64,000 nucleotides of DNA from Theropithecus gelada (taxonomy: Eukaryota; Chordata; Mammalia; Primates; Cercopithecidae). This document shows positions 11,156 to 21,189 of the stretch, piece by piece; position 1 is the stretch's first letter; each line of letters starts with the position of its first letter. Both the position numbers and the translations under genes were made by a program. The stretch is from NCBI RefSeq assembly GCF_003255815.1, contig NC_037682.1, forward strand, positions 16,390,965 through 16,454,964. The letters run 5' to 3'. A model generated the notes under the pieces. It had not been told where the DNA came from. It was given only the letters and a program-made list of their open reading frames with translations, and searched no databases.

Positions 11156-11459
11156 GCCAGGTGCAGTGGCTCATGCACTTTGGGAGGCAGAGGTGGGCAG
11201 ATCACTTGAGGTCAAGAGATCAAGACCAGCCTGGCCAACATGGTGAAACCGGTCTCTACTAAAAATACAAAAATTAGCGAAGTGTGGTGGTGCGTGATTG
11301 TCATCCCAGTTACTTGGGAGGGTGAGGCAGGATAATTGCTTGAACCTAGGAGGAGGTAGAGGTTACAGTGAGCAGAAACTGCGCCGCTGCACTCCAGGCT
11401 GGGCGGCAGAGTAAGGCTCAGTCTGAAAAAAAAGAACAACAACAACAAAAAAGAACAAT
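11156..11459 (+). mobile_element. AluS, sense, inserted in MLT1B
   Basis: Sense Alu with target duplications ATGACTGGTGCTG (11143-11155) and ATGACTAGTGCTG (11460-11472). About 13 bases after GGCTCATG in the left arm (the 'cctgtaatcccag' block) are missing. The tail is an A-rich AACAACAACAAC run. Confidence 0.92.
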
Positions 11460-11703
11460 ATGACTAGTGCTGTTATGCTGTTACAAGAGGAGAGAATGAC
11501 AGCAGGGGGGCACATGTGCTGAGAAAAGGCGGTGTGATGACCCTGTGAGAAGGCAGCTGTCTACAAGCCAAGGGGAGAGGCCTCGAAGAAACCAAACCCG
11601 CAGACACCTTCATTTTGGACATCCAGAACAGTGAGAAATACATTTCTGTGGTTTAAGTCATCCATTCTGTGGTTTGTTATGGCAGCCCCGGCTGACTAAT
11701 ACA
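11460..11703 (+). mobile_element. MLT1B-like LTR, 3' part
   Basis: Resumes the LTR after the Alu: CTACAAGCCAAGGGGAGAGG, TTTCTGTGGTTTAAGTCATC, then GGCAGCCCCGGCTGACTAAT and ACA, the standard MLT1 end. A solo LTR of about 390 bases once the Alu is removed. Confidence 0.88.
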
Positions 11704-11784
11704 TCTGCTGCCACCTGCTGCCATGTTCTTGACACTGCTTTCCAGCTGGGATCCTTGTTTGCTGACCTCTATACAGCAGGTTAT

Positions 11785-12008
11785 TTAGTTTAGAAGCAAG
11801 ATGTTTGGGTTTGAAATCCTGTTGTGTTTGAATCCTGTTTCTGCCATTTGCTGGCTGGGTAACCTTGAGCAAATTCAGTAAAATCCCTTATTTTCATTTC
11901 ATTATTGGTGAGAAAGGATAACAATACCTTCCTCAGAGGCTCAAATAAGATACATGCAAAGTGCTAAGAACTTGGCCTGGTATGTGTTAGTATTAATAAC
12001 AAAGTTAT
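11785..12008 (+). mobile_element. MIR SINE, nearly full length
   Basis: Sense MIR in order: TAGAAGCAAGATGTTTGGGT, TCCTGTTTCTGCCATTTGC, TAACCTTGAGCAAATTCAG, AATACCTTCCTCAGAGGC, AGTGCTAAGAACTTGGCCTG. Old and diverged. Confidence 0.85.
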
Positions 12009-12224
12009 TAAAAATTCTGGTTTGTTAAATAGATATAATGATACCATAGGTGAATAAGATAGAAGGCAAATGAGACAACTTATGTTGTACATGTTGTGTT
12101 TGGCACAAAGTCAGGGCTTAATATTGGTTGGGTCTCTTTCCTACAAGTCTGCCATGTTCCCTTGGTCTGCATGCACACTGTGCCTGGTGCTGAGCCCCTT
12201 ACTGTTATAACTGCCTGTAGATCC

Positions 12225-12472
12225 CACATTCCAACTGTTGGACTAGTCTCCTGCTCATGCTGTTATATCTCTTTTACCTGTTTAATTTTTTTATTGTTAG
12301 CATTGATTACTAGTTTGCCTACTATATATATATATGTGTGTGTGTATATATATATTTAAACTTATTTAATTTATTCTTTTTTTCTTTTCTTTGGAATATA
12401 AGCTTCATGAGGGTCTGGCACATTGTAGACACAGTCTAGAATTGTTTAATGAGTGAATGAATGAATGAATGG
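12225..12472 (+). mobile_element. L2 LINE 3' end with a TA/TG microsatellite inside
   Basis: L2-like ending: GAATATAAGCTTCATGAGGG, CACATTGTAGACACAG, then GAGTGAATGAATGAATGAAT. A TA/TG run (about 12320-12356) has grown within it. The 87-codon frame at 12096-12359 simply translates this region. Confidence 0.6.
12320..12356 (+). repeat. (TA)n(TG)n(TA)n microsatellite
   Basis: ACTATATATATATATG followed by TGTGTGTGTATATATATA, a compound alternating purine-pyrimidine run that could adopt non-B DNA and is likely polymorphic. Confidence 0.9.
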
Positions 12473-12514
12473 TAGATGCAAAAGCAGATTCCAGTGCATA
12501 GAGGGAGAAATAAT

Positions 12515-12690
12515 GTATTATTGTGGCTAAACGCTCAGGATGTGAAGCCAGAGGAACATAATTCAAATCCCGACTTTATCACTCTCCAGCAGTGGGATTT
12601 TGACCAGTTGTTTTGAAGTAAGAATCAAATGAAAAAATACAAGTGAGTGCAGAAAATGGTACCTATAAGAGCCTAGTAGACATCAGGTGG
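12515..12690 (+). mobile_element. MIR SINE with internal deletion
   Basis: The 5' half is present (TATTGTGGCTAAACGCTCAG, TCAAATCCCGACTTTATCAC) and so is the 3' half (AAGTAAGAATCAAATGAAAA). The usual middle 'cctcagtttcctcatctgt' block is missing. Confidence 0.7.
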
Positions 12691-12774
12691 TGCTCTCGAG
12701 AAGTTATAGAGAAATGGATGGGAAACAGTAATGGGGAAAACCTATGACTCTTTCTTGATATTTGAATAAGAAAG

Positions 12775-13151
12775 TGTATTAGTCTGTTCTCATGCTGCTA
12801 TAAAAAACTTCCCAAGACTGGGTAATTTATAAAGAAAAGAGATTTAATTGACTTACAGTTCTGCAGGGTTGGGGAGGCCTCAGGAAACTTACAATCATGG
12901 TGGAAGAGGAAGCAAACACGTCTTTCTTCATGTGGCAGCAGGAAGGAGAAGAATGAGCAAAAGGGGGAAAAGACCCTTATAAAACCATCAGATCTCATGA
13001 AAACTCACTCAATATCATGAGAACAGCAACATGGGGGTAATGGCCTCCATGATTCAATTACCTGCCATCAAGTTCCTCCCATGACACGTGGGGATTATGT
13101 GAACTACGATTCAAGCTGAGATTTGGGTGGGGACACAGCCAAACCATATCA
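12775..13151 (-). mobile_element. MST-type MaLR solo LTR, antisense
   Basis: Full-length reverse-complement MaLR LTR: it begins TGTATTAGTCTGTTCTCATG and CTGCTATAAAAAAC, includes GGCCTCAGGAAACTTACAAT and CATCAGATCTCATGAAAACT, and ends GGGACACAGCCAAACCATAT and CA. The terminal TG...CA is kept. Flanking GAAAG and GAAGA could be the 5-base target duplication with one change. No internal region is present. Confidence 0.9.
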
Positions 13152-13460
13152 GAAGAGAGTGATGGGATAAAAATTAGATAAATGGGCTCAAGAGTACAAA
13201 AATAGGATTTCTCTTCTCTATGATGATAAATTAATTCTCATCCTGATTTTGCAATTCCACTGGACCACATTCAGGTCCGGAGGAGGAATTTTGGGACCAG
13301 GCATTCCTACCTAGAATAGGTTCACAGGAATAACGAAGTTCAGTTAGCCCCACTTATTGTCAACTCTTAACATTGGTGTGGTATATGACAGGTGGCAAGA
13401 CCCTTCTACTGTCCTCTTTCCTGGTTCCTTCCTCACTGCATCCTTGGGAGGAGGTAGACT
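13152..13460. other. No recognised feature
   Basis: Unassigned sequence between the MST LTR and a MIR fragment. Confidence 0.4.
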
Positions 13461-13585
13461 TCCTTCTCATTTATCCATGAGGACACTGAGGCTCTCAACA
13501 GGTTCTATTTACTTGAGATCATGGAGCTTCAAGAGCAAGGGCCAGGCTGCAAATCAAACTCCCCTGAGTCTAATGCTAGGAGAGT
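13461..13585 (-). mobile_element. MIR fragment, antisense
   Basis: ATTTATCCATGAGGACACTG, then GGCTCTCAACAGG, ATCATGGAGCTTCAAGAGC and CAAATCAAACTCCCCTGAG follow antisense MIR. Confidence 0.65.
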
Positions 13586-14345
13586 CTCTCTGTTGTCATA
13601 CACTTATTAGTTGTAATACAGTGGGGAGGAAAGTAGAAGCTTTGGTGCCCTTTTTCTCCAGAAATGAAATCCAGCCTTCTTTCTTTGTATAAGTGGTACC
13701 TTGTTACCTCCTGGAAAAAAAAATTGTTCTTCCACTTTTGTAGAATTTTGTTTTCTGTCATGTGAGATCATATGAGTTACCATAGCCTGTGTGGGAGCTG
13801 AGCTTAATGCAGTGGGGGGTCGATCAATTCTAAAGCAATTGGAGAGCTGAGTGTCTCTCTTAAAAGGCAATTGTGTTTTATTGAATTTTTCAATTCTCAA
13901 CTATGGTAGGGGATTGCCTGAGTGCTGGTTGTTGGAACAAGGGAAGATCTCTCCGTAAGTCTGGGTTGTATAGAAAGGAGCAGCTCAGTGTAGTGCGGAG
14001 ATGCCACACTGGGGTCTTAGAGTCCATGCCTAGTCCATGAGTATTTTGTTTAGGATGCACAGAATATTACATCAAATACATTTTATTTTGCCAGTATTAA
14101 AACCCAGAATGTTTTACATAAACTTACGGATTTATTTTTCTTTTGAAAAAAAAAAGAAGATCTGGCAACACTAGATCCTGTTCTATGGCAACAATTGGCT
14201 GGGTACGAATACTGGATGCTCCCGTCAAATGAGGGATGGGTCCTTCAGTTTGTCACAGCCCCCTCCATCACCTATGGTCTTATATCCCTTCCATTTCACT
14301 GATGACCCTAGAGGACATTTTGGTTTGTAACCATAAATAATATAA
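13586..14345. other. No recognised feature
   Basis: Unassigned. Two short overlapping minus-strand frames (13576-13761 and 13607-13900) have no recognisable content. A short A-run lies near 14146-14157. Confidence 0.4.
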
Positions 14346-14349
14346 TAAT

Positions 14350-14505
14350 ACAAATAGCACTGTACTGGGAGTGGGAGACTTGAGTAACAGTTCTGATGCC
14401 AAAATGCTATAGCGGTGTTGGACAAATCTCTTAAGCTCATTAGAACTTGGTCAATTCATATAGGAAAGGAAATATTGTCTTAACACTTGAAGGTGATTGA
14501 AACAG
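14350..14505 (+). mobile_element. MIR SINE, diverged
   Basis: Sense MIR landmarks: CTGGGAGTGGGAGACTTGAG, GTGTTGGACAAATCTCTTAA and AGGAAATATTGTCTTAACAC. Strongly diverged. Confidence 0.6.
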
Positions 14506-14509
14506 CTGA

Positions 14510-14975
14510 TGCATTCATCAATACATGTATTCAGCTAATGTTTATTGAGCACATGTCATGCATATTCTTGGTGGCTGAGATAGATATTGTAAATCTTATT
14601 GTCCAGTGGAAAAAACAGATAACTCCCTAAGTGGAGTGCTATGAGGATACATTGCAGTGACATCTTAACCTGCCTAGGGTTTAGAGAAGACCTTCAGGAA
14701 GAAGTGAGGTTTAAATCTAAACTTGAGCAATGAGCATTAATGGGAAGACAACTGTCCCAGGCAATGAATACAGCCTATATGAAGGCTGGAAATGAGAAAG
14801 CAAGGCATGTTTGAGCAACTCAGAGGAATATCATCCTCAGAGAAAAGGATGGGAAGTGAAGCTGGAGAGATGAAGAGGGATCAGATTATGAAGGGATTGG
14901 AAGACTCACGAGGCCAAGAAGTACTGTGGTTGGTTTTAGTTTAGGACTTTATATTTTAAGACTTCAATATACAAA
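14510..14975 (-). mobile_element. L2 LINE 3' region, antisense
   Basis: Reverse-complement L2: GTATTCAGCTAATGTTTATT and GAGCACATGTCATGC, then GACCTTCAGGAAGAAGTGAG, GGCTGGAAATGAGAAAGCAA and TGGGAAGTGAAGCTGGAGAG, in the order of the L2 ORF2 C-terminus and 3'UTR read backwards. No open frame survives. Confidence 0.75.
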
Positions 14976-15181
14976 CTTAGTTTGAGTTTACTTCTTCAGC
15001 TATTCAAGGAGAAGCAGCAAGTGGAATGCGAACAGATCCAAAGTATCAACATATGAGAGAGAAAGCCTTTCCCTAAGAGTAAATAAGAAAACAAATAATT
15101 AATTTATTAATCATGGATCCCAGTTGAGTCTGCTGAGATGCGAAGCCACTTGACATTTAGGCATTTGCATTAAGCAAAATA

Positions 15182-15194
15182 CAGTTGACTCCTG
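15182..15194 (+). mobile_element. Tip of Tigger-like MITE cut off by an Alu
   Basis: CAGTTGACTCCTG is the terminal inverted repeat start of the Tigger-like MITE at 15521-16013. The Alu between them duplicated this tip as its target site. Confidence 0.75.
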
Positions 15195-15514
15195 TTTTTT
15201 AACATGAATTTTTCTTTTTTTTTTTTGAGACAGAGATTTGCTCTGTCACCCAGGCTGGATGGAGTACAGTGGCACAACCTTGGCTCACTGCAACCTCTGC
15301 CTCACAGGTTCAAGTGATTCTTCTGCCTCAGCCTTCCAAGTAGCTGAGACTACAGGCATGCATCACCACGCCTGGCTGACTTTTGTATTTGTAATAGAGA
15401 CGGGGTTTCACCATGTTAGCCAGGATGGTCTTGAACTCCTGACCTCAAGTGATCCACCCACATTGGCCTCTCAAAGTGCTGGGATTACAGGCGTGAACCA
15501 CAGAACCCGGCCAC
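15195..15514 (-). mobile_element. AluS, antisense, inserted in MITE end
   Basis: Complete antisense Alu. Target duplications are AAAATACAGTTGACTCCTG (15176-15194) and AAAATACAGTTGACTCTTG (15515-15533). The frame at 15238-15534 (98 codons) is the antisense-Alu frame, not a gene. Confidence 0.92.
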
Positions 15515-15520
15515 AAAATA

Positions 15521-16013
15521 CAGTTGACTCTTGAATAGTGTGAGGGTTAGGAATGCTGACCCCTGTTTAGGCAAAAATATGCATATGAATTTAAATCCCT
15601 AAAATTGTAACTACTAATAGCCAACTGTTGACTGGAAGCCTTACTGGTAACAAACAATTGATTAACACATATTTTGGATGTTATATGTATTATATACTGT
15701 ATTCTTACAATAAAGTAAGCCAGAGAAAAGAAAATATTATTAGGAAAATCATAAGGCAGAGAAAATATATTTACTATTCATTATGTGGAAGTGGATTATC
15801 ACAGAGTTCTTCATCCTCATTGTCTTCATGTTGAGTAGGCTGAGGAGGAAGAAGAGGAAGGGTTGATCTTGCTGTTTCAGAGGAGGCAGAGGAGGTGGAG
15901 AGGGGGAAGGGGAGGCAGGAGAGGCAGGCACATTAAGTATAAATTTTATTGGAAAAAGTCTGCTTACAAGTGGACGGGTGCAATTCAAACTTGTATTGTT
16001 CAAGGGTCAACTA
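15521..16013 (+). mobile_element. Tigger/pogo-like DNA transposon MITE, nearly full length
   Basis: Left end CAGTTGACTCTTGAATAGTG and right end TTGTTCAAGGGTCAACTA are inverted copies of each other. TA dinucleotides flank both ends (15519-15520 and 16014-16015), as expected for Tc1/mariner-Tigger insertion. The interior (TTACAATAAAGTAAGC, TTCATCCTCATTGTCTTCAT, a GA-rich GGAGGCAGAGGAGG tract) fits a non-coding MITE of this group. No transposase remains. Confidence 0.8.
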
Positions 16014-16015
16014 TA

Positions 16016-17048
16016 ATCCTTTATACTTTGCAAATAAAAAGCACAGCTAAATAATACCTATTATAAATTACATTTTAATAGAAAACCAAAACTGCCTGCA
16101 TGAGGTCTTTTTGTCCAGGGTAGCTTGACAACTGCACTACGTGTTGTCAATCAACTGAAGTGCTGAGATTGGACATCTGAAAAATTAATCAGCTTCCAAA
16201 TGGGTTTTCCCCAAAATCCATTCTTAATAAACTTGTAGTGGTTACTGCAGAAAATATTGCTTAGGTGACATTTAGACATAAAGACAGTAACAGAAAGAAA
16301 TGATCCCTCAGCATTCTTTTAACTATAACATTTGACCTTTTTAAGTTTCTGTAATTCCAGGTCAAAATCAAACAACAGTTATTTAAATAACATCAAATTT
16401 CAGTTGGCAGTTCCAGGTAATTGAGTGAAAAAACTTGCAATCCAAATATATACTTCAGTTCTATTGCAAAACTGTAGGGGTGAAGGACAGAATCTCGCCA
16501 CGGTAATTGCTAGTGGGCATGGGGATAGGGACATCTCTCTGGCTGTTTTTGTGATTGAATGCACTCTCCTTTCTCAATTCTCCTTTTGGGTTGTTATCAA
16601 TGTAAAGAACATCGACTTCTCCCTCTGTCTATTTCTATGGGGAAATGAGCCTTCTCATTTCTTCCTCCATTAATGTCAGAGTCCTTGGCTCTACTCCAAT
16701 CCCAGTGCTTGTTTTAAATTGGAGCAAAGTATGAGGCATGTCTTCCCACACAGTCTAAAAATTCCTGTTTAAAGGGATTATCTATATTCTGGAACATAAG
16801 CTTGCATAAAAGAGCAACTATCTCTATTTTTCTGACTATTTCCCTTCATCTGGGATCTGGGTCATCCAGATTAATTATAAATTGTCAAGAGGCACAGGCT
16901 GAGCTTGGCTGGAATAATTGTCCACATGATGCTACTGAAGAGACTTCAGGAAAACACTCTGCTCCAATATCTCACTCAACGACTTTCTCTGAGGTTAGGT
17001 ATGCCTCCAGTGGTCTTTCTTCAGATGAGTAGTATATATTAGAGTCAA
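16016..17048. other. About 1 kb with no recognised repeat or gene
   Basis: Mostly A+T-rich unique-looking sequence. Short chance frames only (16425-16673 and 16802-17032, plus). It may contain old repeats too worn to see by eye. Confidence 0.4.
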
Positions 17049-17124
17049 ATGAATGTATTCATCAAACATTTATTGCCCATCCACTATTTTTATGTAATAT
17101 GATAAATGTAAGGAATGAACAATA
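17049..17124 (-). mobile_element. L2 LINE fragment, antisense (left of MIR)
   Basis: ATTCATCAAACATTTATTGC is the reversed L2 terminus. The element appears to be split by the MIR at 17131-17388 and to resume after it. Confidence 0.55.
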
Positions 17125-17130
17125 ACTATG

Positions 17131-17388
17131 GCAATAATTACTATTTATTGAGCGTTTACTAAGGGATAGGTACTCTGCTAGGTGCTGTATAGGCAGTATT
17201 TCATTTAATTCTTTCAAACTCCTCGAGAGGTAAGTATTATTGCCTTTACGTTGTAAAAGAAAATACTGAGCTTTAGCAAGGTTAGTTATCTTGCCCAAAG
17301 TCAAGATCACCCAACTAGAGTGTTGCAGAGGTGAATTTGAACCCAGCTGGCTTATATCAAAGCCAAAGCTTTCAGCCAACATACTATC
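17131..17388 (-). mobile_element. MIR SINE, antisense, nearly full length
   Basis: AATTACTATTTATTGAGCGT, TAGGTACTCTGCTAGGTGCT, ATTTCATTTAATTCTTTCAA, GTTATCTTGCCCAAAGTCAA and GAACCCAGCTGGCTTATATC in antisense MIR order. One of the best-preserved MIRs in the window. Confidence 0.88.
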
Positions 17389-17690
17389 CTTGAGGAGACT
17401 ATAGACTGGTGTGAGAGGAGGGCAGGCAAACTAGCAATTACACTGAGCAGGGCTTTAAAAAAACCCAGTGGGAAGTCAATAGAAGGGGACAAGAAAACTC
17501 CAGATTGAGGAAGTCCAGATGTGCAAAGAGTGAGAACATGGTGTGCACAAGAGAAGGTGGAAACTCCAAGTGGCTGGAGAAGGGAAGGTGGGAGAAGGTT
17601 GGAATGGAGATTGGAAAAATGCTCTAGAACAAAATCATGAAAGATTTCAAATGGGGAATCTGGATTTTATTTTATAGATTTTATTTTATA
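17389..17690 (-). mobile_element. L2 LINE fragment, antisense (right of MIR)
   Basis: AAGAGTGAGAACATGGTGTG, GTGGCTGGAGAAGGGAAGGT, TCATGAAAGATTTCAAATGG and ATCTGGATTTTATTTTATAG follow reversed L2. The last 28 bases are a 14-base tandem duplication (GATTTTATTTTATA twice, 17663-17690). Confidence 0.65.
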
Positions 17691-17876
17691 GAATGACAGC
17701 TTGTCATACCAACTGACTCCCTCCATAACAATTTATAATTAACTACCATCCTGAAATAAAATTTACAGATAACACAACATACCTACAAATGTACTTTTAA
17801 GAGATAATCAATATATCATTCTAACTCTAAAGAAAAGTAAAGGTAAAAGGAAAACAACTTAAAAAATAAGTATTTA

Positions 17877-18180
17877 GGCCGGGCGCGGTGGCTCAACCCT
17901 GTAATCCTAGCACTTTGGGAGGCCGAGACGGGCGGATCACGAGGTCAGAAGATCGAGACCATCCTGGCTAACACGGTGAAACCCCGTCTCTACTAAAAAA
18001 TACAAAAAACTAGCCGGGCAAGGTGGCGGGCGCCTGTAGTCCCAGCTACTCGGGAGGCTGAGGCAGGAGAATGGCGTAAACCCGGGAGGCGGAGCTTGCA
18101 GTGAGCTGAGATCCGGCCACTGCACTCCAGCCCGGGCGACAGAGCCAGACTCCGTCTCAAAAAAAAAAAAAAAAAAAAAA
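17877..18180 (+). mobile_element. AluYR-type Alu (Old World monkey lineage), sense
   Basis: A young, low-divergence full-length Alu with target duplication AAAATAAGTATTTA on both sides (17863-17876 and 18181-18194) and a long poly(A). It carries ACTAGCCGGGCAAGGTGGC, GGCGTAAACCCGGGAGG and GAGATCCGGCCACTGCA. Human AluY reads AATTAGCC, GGCGTGAACC and GATCGCGCC at those places. I know these changes as typical of cercopithecid AluY derivatives, so this copy is the main evidence for the host group. Confidence 0.93.
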
Positions 18181-18194
18181 AAAATAAGTATTTA

Positions 18195-18774
18195 ACATTT
18201 AAATGCTAAGTGCAGCTGTTGTAGAAGACATGATAAAATAGTTAGATGTTTGCATCTGCATGTTATCATGAATGTATCAGCTACAAATGCAGATTGACAT
18301 GATGATTTCCAGGTATTAAAGACTCAACTACCATGAGAGTGTTGCTTTTGGTTATGTGATTTCTCCAAATGGTAAAAGTTGGTTAAATTTCCCAGCAAAA
18401 CAGTCTGACCTTGCCTCTATTTATGTGGTAGTTGCAATTCAGGTAATCCATTGTATGTTAAAATTGTGCAAAAATACTTCGTTTTTTGTAACACAGAATT
18501 AGGTTCTATGTTCAGTTAATGATAAACAAGGTTTTCACTTACATAGTATCTGAAGGGATATTTGAAAATCATGGTTGACGTTGACTATTCTTACCTGTGA
18601 GATACCATGCCATGGCTTTCGTAATTCCTACTCCCTAAATACTGGTAGTCTCCCCACAACTATTAGGACAACTAACAGTGTTCCTGCAAGTTAAAAAAAG
18701 TCTCTAGAGATCTTTACCATTCAATTAGGAGCAAAGTAAAGGGAGTAAATTAAGAATAATTTAAAAAGCCCTCA
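18195..18774. other. No recognised feature
   Basis: A+T-rich sequence without a repeat or gene I can name. Confidence 0.4.
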
Positions 18775-19180
18775 CCTAAAGGAGGTCCAAATATCATGAG
18801 GAATATTGACAAGAAGACAGTTATTAGGAAACTCACTTTAGTGCTAACACAGTGATGGGAGATAGAAGAGGGAGACCTAATTCTGCCTAGTGCCAGGAAA
18901 GGTCCCACAAAGAGAGAGATGCCAAAGCTGGTGAATGTTGACTTGGACTCTGCCGAACATGGTAGAAGGAGAACCTTCCAGATTGAGGTCACAGCATGTG
19001 TAAAGATATCAGGGGAGGCCAGGAGAACCTGGCAATAGCCCAGCACAGGGAGTTCAGGAAGGAGGGGAAAGGATGCTGGAAAGACGGGCCAGGGTCAGCC
19101 CAATCCTGAAGATTACAGATCTCTGGATCTATCCAAGATTATTAGCAGAGAAGTAACTCTGATTTTTGTTTTATATTTTA
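18775..19180 (-). mobile_element. L2 LINE fragment, antisense
   Basis: AGTGCCAGGAAAGGTCCCAC, GGTAGAAGGAGAACCTTCCA, GGTCACAGCATGTGTAAAGA and TGGAAAGACGGGCCAGGGTC follow reversed L2 ('...gggcattccaggcagagggaa...'). Heavily diverged; borders approximate. Confidence 0.55.
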
Positions 19181-19223
19181 AAAAACCATTATTCACATCG
19201 TGGGGCAAAGCTGCAGTATGCCG

Positions 19224-19356
19224 GTGTTCTCAAAGTATGGTCCCTGACCAGCATTACCTGGGAACTTGTCAGAAATACAAAGTTTTAGGCCTTGCGCCAG
19301 AGCTACTGAACCAGAAATTCTGGAGTTAGGGCCTAGTTAGAGTTGTTTTAGTAGGC
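19224..19356 (+). mobile_element. MER5A (hAT-Charlie) fragment
   Basis: GTTCTCAAAGTATGGTCCCT, AGCATTACCTGGGAACTTGT, CAGAAATACAAAGTTTTAGG and CTACTGAACCAGAAATTCTG match MER5A in order. Non-autonomous DNA transposon; no transposase. Confidence 0.85.
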
Positions 19357-19420
19357 CCCCTACCTCCACTTTCATGTCTAATAGACATTTCACACTCAAC
19401 ATGTTAAAAACTGAACTTTG
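19357..19420 (+). mobile_element. L2 LINE, first piece of a much-interrupted copy
   Basis: TCTAATAGACATTTCACACT and CAACATGTTAAAAACTGAAC match the L2 segment that lies just before the sequence resuming at 21898. The 2.5 kb between is a later L1M/HAL1-like insertion. Confidence 0.75.
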
Positions 19421-20530
19421 GAGTAACAGCAACTGGATTGACCGTCCCGCTTTGGACAACTGAAGCAAATAACTCAACATAAGAAGCACTGGTTTTCAGA
19501 TATTGGACACTAGGCAGCATAGGACAATGATCCCTAAGAGAAGGGAAATGGGTGAGGTGACCCTTCTGATTGTCTCAAATTAATGCCTGCAGAGAGTTTC
19601 CAGGGCATGGCACCAGGAATGGAGAATTCAAACAGAACTGTGATCTTCCTGAGTTGAGGACACAGTTAAGAATTTAGGGATCCCAGGGTGGCTAGAGTGA
19701 ACAAAACAGAGTACTGGAGAAGAGAGAGCCGCACAGAGAGAAGTTGCATGGGTGTGCACACACAGGCACACACGCACACAGACGCCGAGACCTTTGGAAA
19801 TCGGTAGATTCTCCTGTGTTTTCAGCTGAGTATTGATGAACACATGCATGTGAAGAAACTACCTGAGGTCTTGGAAAGAACCTTTAGAAACGAGTGGGCA
19901 GAACAATCTTAGAAGCCCAGTTAAGACCAGGAATAGTTCCTGTTTCCACCAGCCAGAGTGGGAAAACTTTGTAATAGGTGGGGTAACGGGAAAAACATTC
20001 AGAAGGGTATTGCCTCAGTAATAAGTTAATATTAGCTCCAGTGTAAAGGCTACATTAGTCCCACTGAACAAAACTTAAAAGCAAGCCTCAACACGATTAA
20101 ACACATTCTGAGTAATTTAACTGCATCCTCAAACAAAACTCAAAAATATTTAAAAGAGTGTAGAAATACCCAGCACTCAAAAAGCTAAAATTCACAAAGC
20201 CTGGCATCCAATCAAAATTACCAGGCATGCCAATAAATAAATAAATAACATAACATAAATGCATAAATAAAAAGCAGGAAATATGACCCATAACAGGAAA
20301 AATATCAACAGAAATAGGCCCAGAAATGAATAGATGACATAATTATTAGACAAGGACTATATAACAGTTATTAGAACTAAATACCATAAATTCAAGAAAA
20401 TAGAGGAAGCAGTATATGCCAAGGAAAGACACAGTCTTTTTCATTCAACCCAAATCTAACCTTTACAGGTGAAAAATACAATGTCTGAGGTGAAAGATAT
20501 GTTAGATGTGATTAAGAGATGATTAGGCAC
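19421..20530 (+). mobile_element. L1M/HAL1-like element, 5' part
   Basis: The later half reads as sense, A-rich L1 ORF1 upstream and N-terminal coding sequence: CCCAGCACTCAAAAAGCTAA, GGCATCCAATCAAAATTACC, AATATGACCCATAACAGG and GAAAAATACAATGTCTGAGG. The first 0.6 kb is assigned only because it sits inside the gap in the L2. Frames are broken throughout. A CACA-rich run lies near 19755-19785. Confidence 0.6.
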
Positions 20531-20547
20531 TAAAGAAGAAATTTTTA
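20531..20547 (+). repeat. Target-site duplication of older Alu (left copy)
   Basis: TAAAGAAGAAATTTTTA recurs exactly at 21190-21206, bracketing the nested Alu pair. Confidence 0.92.
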
Positions 20548-20562
20548 TTTTTAAAATTTTAT

Positions 20563-20893
20563 GGCCGGGTGCGGTGGCTCACGCCTGTAATCCCAGCACT
20601 TTGGGAGGCCGACACGGGCGGATCACGAGGTCAGGAGATCGAGACCATCCTGGCTAATACGGTGAAACCCCATCTCTACTAAAAAATACAAAAAACAAAA
20701 AAAACCAAAAAAAAAAAAAAAACTAGCCGGGCGAGGTGGCAGGCGCCTGTAGTCCCAGCTACTCAGAAGGCTGAGGCAGGAGAATGACGTAAACCCGGGA
20801 GGCGGAGCTTGCAGTAAGCTGAGATCTGGCCACTGCCCTCCAGCCTGGATGACAGAGCGAGACTCTGTCTCAAAAAAAAAAAAAAAAAAAAAA
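20563..20893 (+). mobile_element. AluYR-type Alu, sense, inserted in the tail of another Alu
   Basis: A young Alu with ACTAGCCGGGCGAGGTGGCA, GACGTAAACCCGGGAGG and GAGATCTGGCCACTGCC, the same lineage changes as the copy at 17877. Its middle A-rich linker is expanded to about 35 bases (ACAAAAAAAACCAAAAAAA). It lies in the T-rich tail of the antisense Alu at 20894-21189; AAATTTTAT and AAATTTAT are the likely target copies. Confidence 0.92.
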
Positions 20894-21189
20894 TTTATTT
20901 ATTGATTAACTGAGTCTCACTCTGTTGCCCAGGATGGAGTGCAGTGGTGCAATCTCAGCTTACTGCAACCTCTACCTCCCTGGTTCAAGCAATTCTTGTG
21001 CTTCAGTTACTCACATAGCTGGGATTACAGGTATGCGCCACCACGCCCAGCTAATTTTTTTATTTTCAGTAAAGACAGTGTTTTTCCATGTTGGCCAGGC
21101 TGTTCTTGAACTCCTGGCCTCAAATGATCCACCTGCCTCAGCCTCCCAAAATGCTGGGATTACAGGTGTGAGCCACTGCACCTGTCCAG
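20894..21189 (-). mobile_element. AluS, antisense, abutting AluYR
   Basis: Antisense Alu (GAGTCTCACTCTGTTGCCCA to GAGCCACTGCACCTGTCC). Its T-rich tail starts at about 20548, to the left of the inserted AluYR. With its exact 17-base target duplication (20531 and 21190) it is the older of the pair. Confidence 0.9.

Noticed and set aside
12320..12356. Replication origin or attachment site
   Set aside because: The TA/TG run is a plain microsatellite in an L2 tail; nothing around it supports such a role.
15238..15534. ORF with residues such as CHPGW, SAGITGVNHRTRP
   Set aside because: This is the familiar translation of an antisense Alu. The same applies to frames at 1977, 5472, 5518, 5706, 20925 and 22206.
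17663..17690. 14-base tandem repeat as an independent finding
   Set aside because: Simple A+T-rich duplication at the end of an L2 fragment; noted in the L2 entry only.
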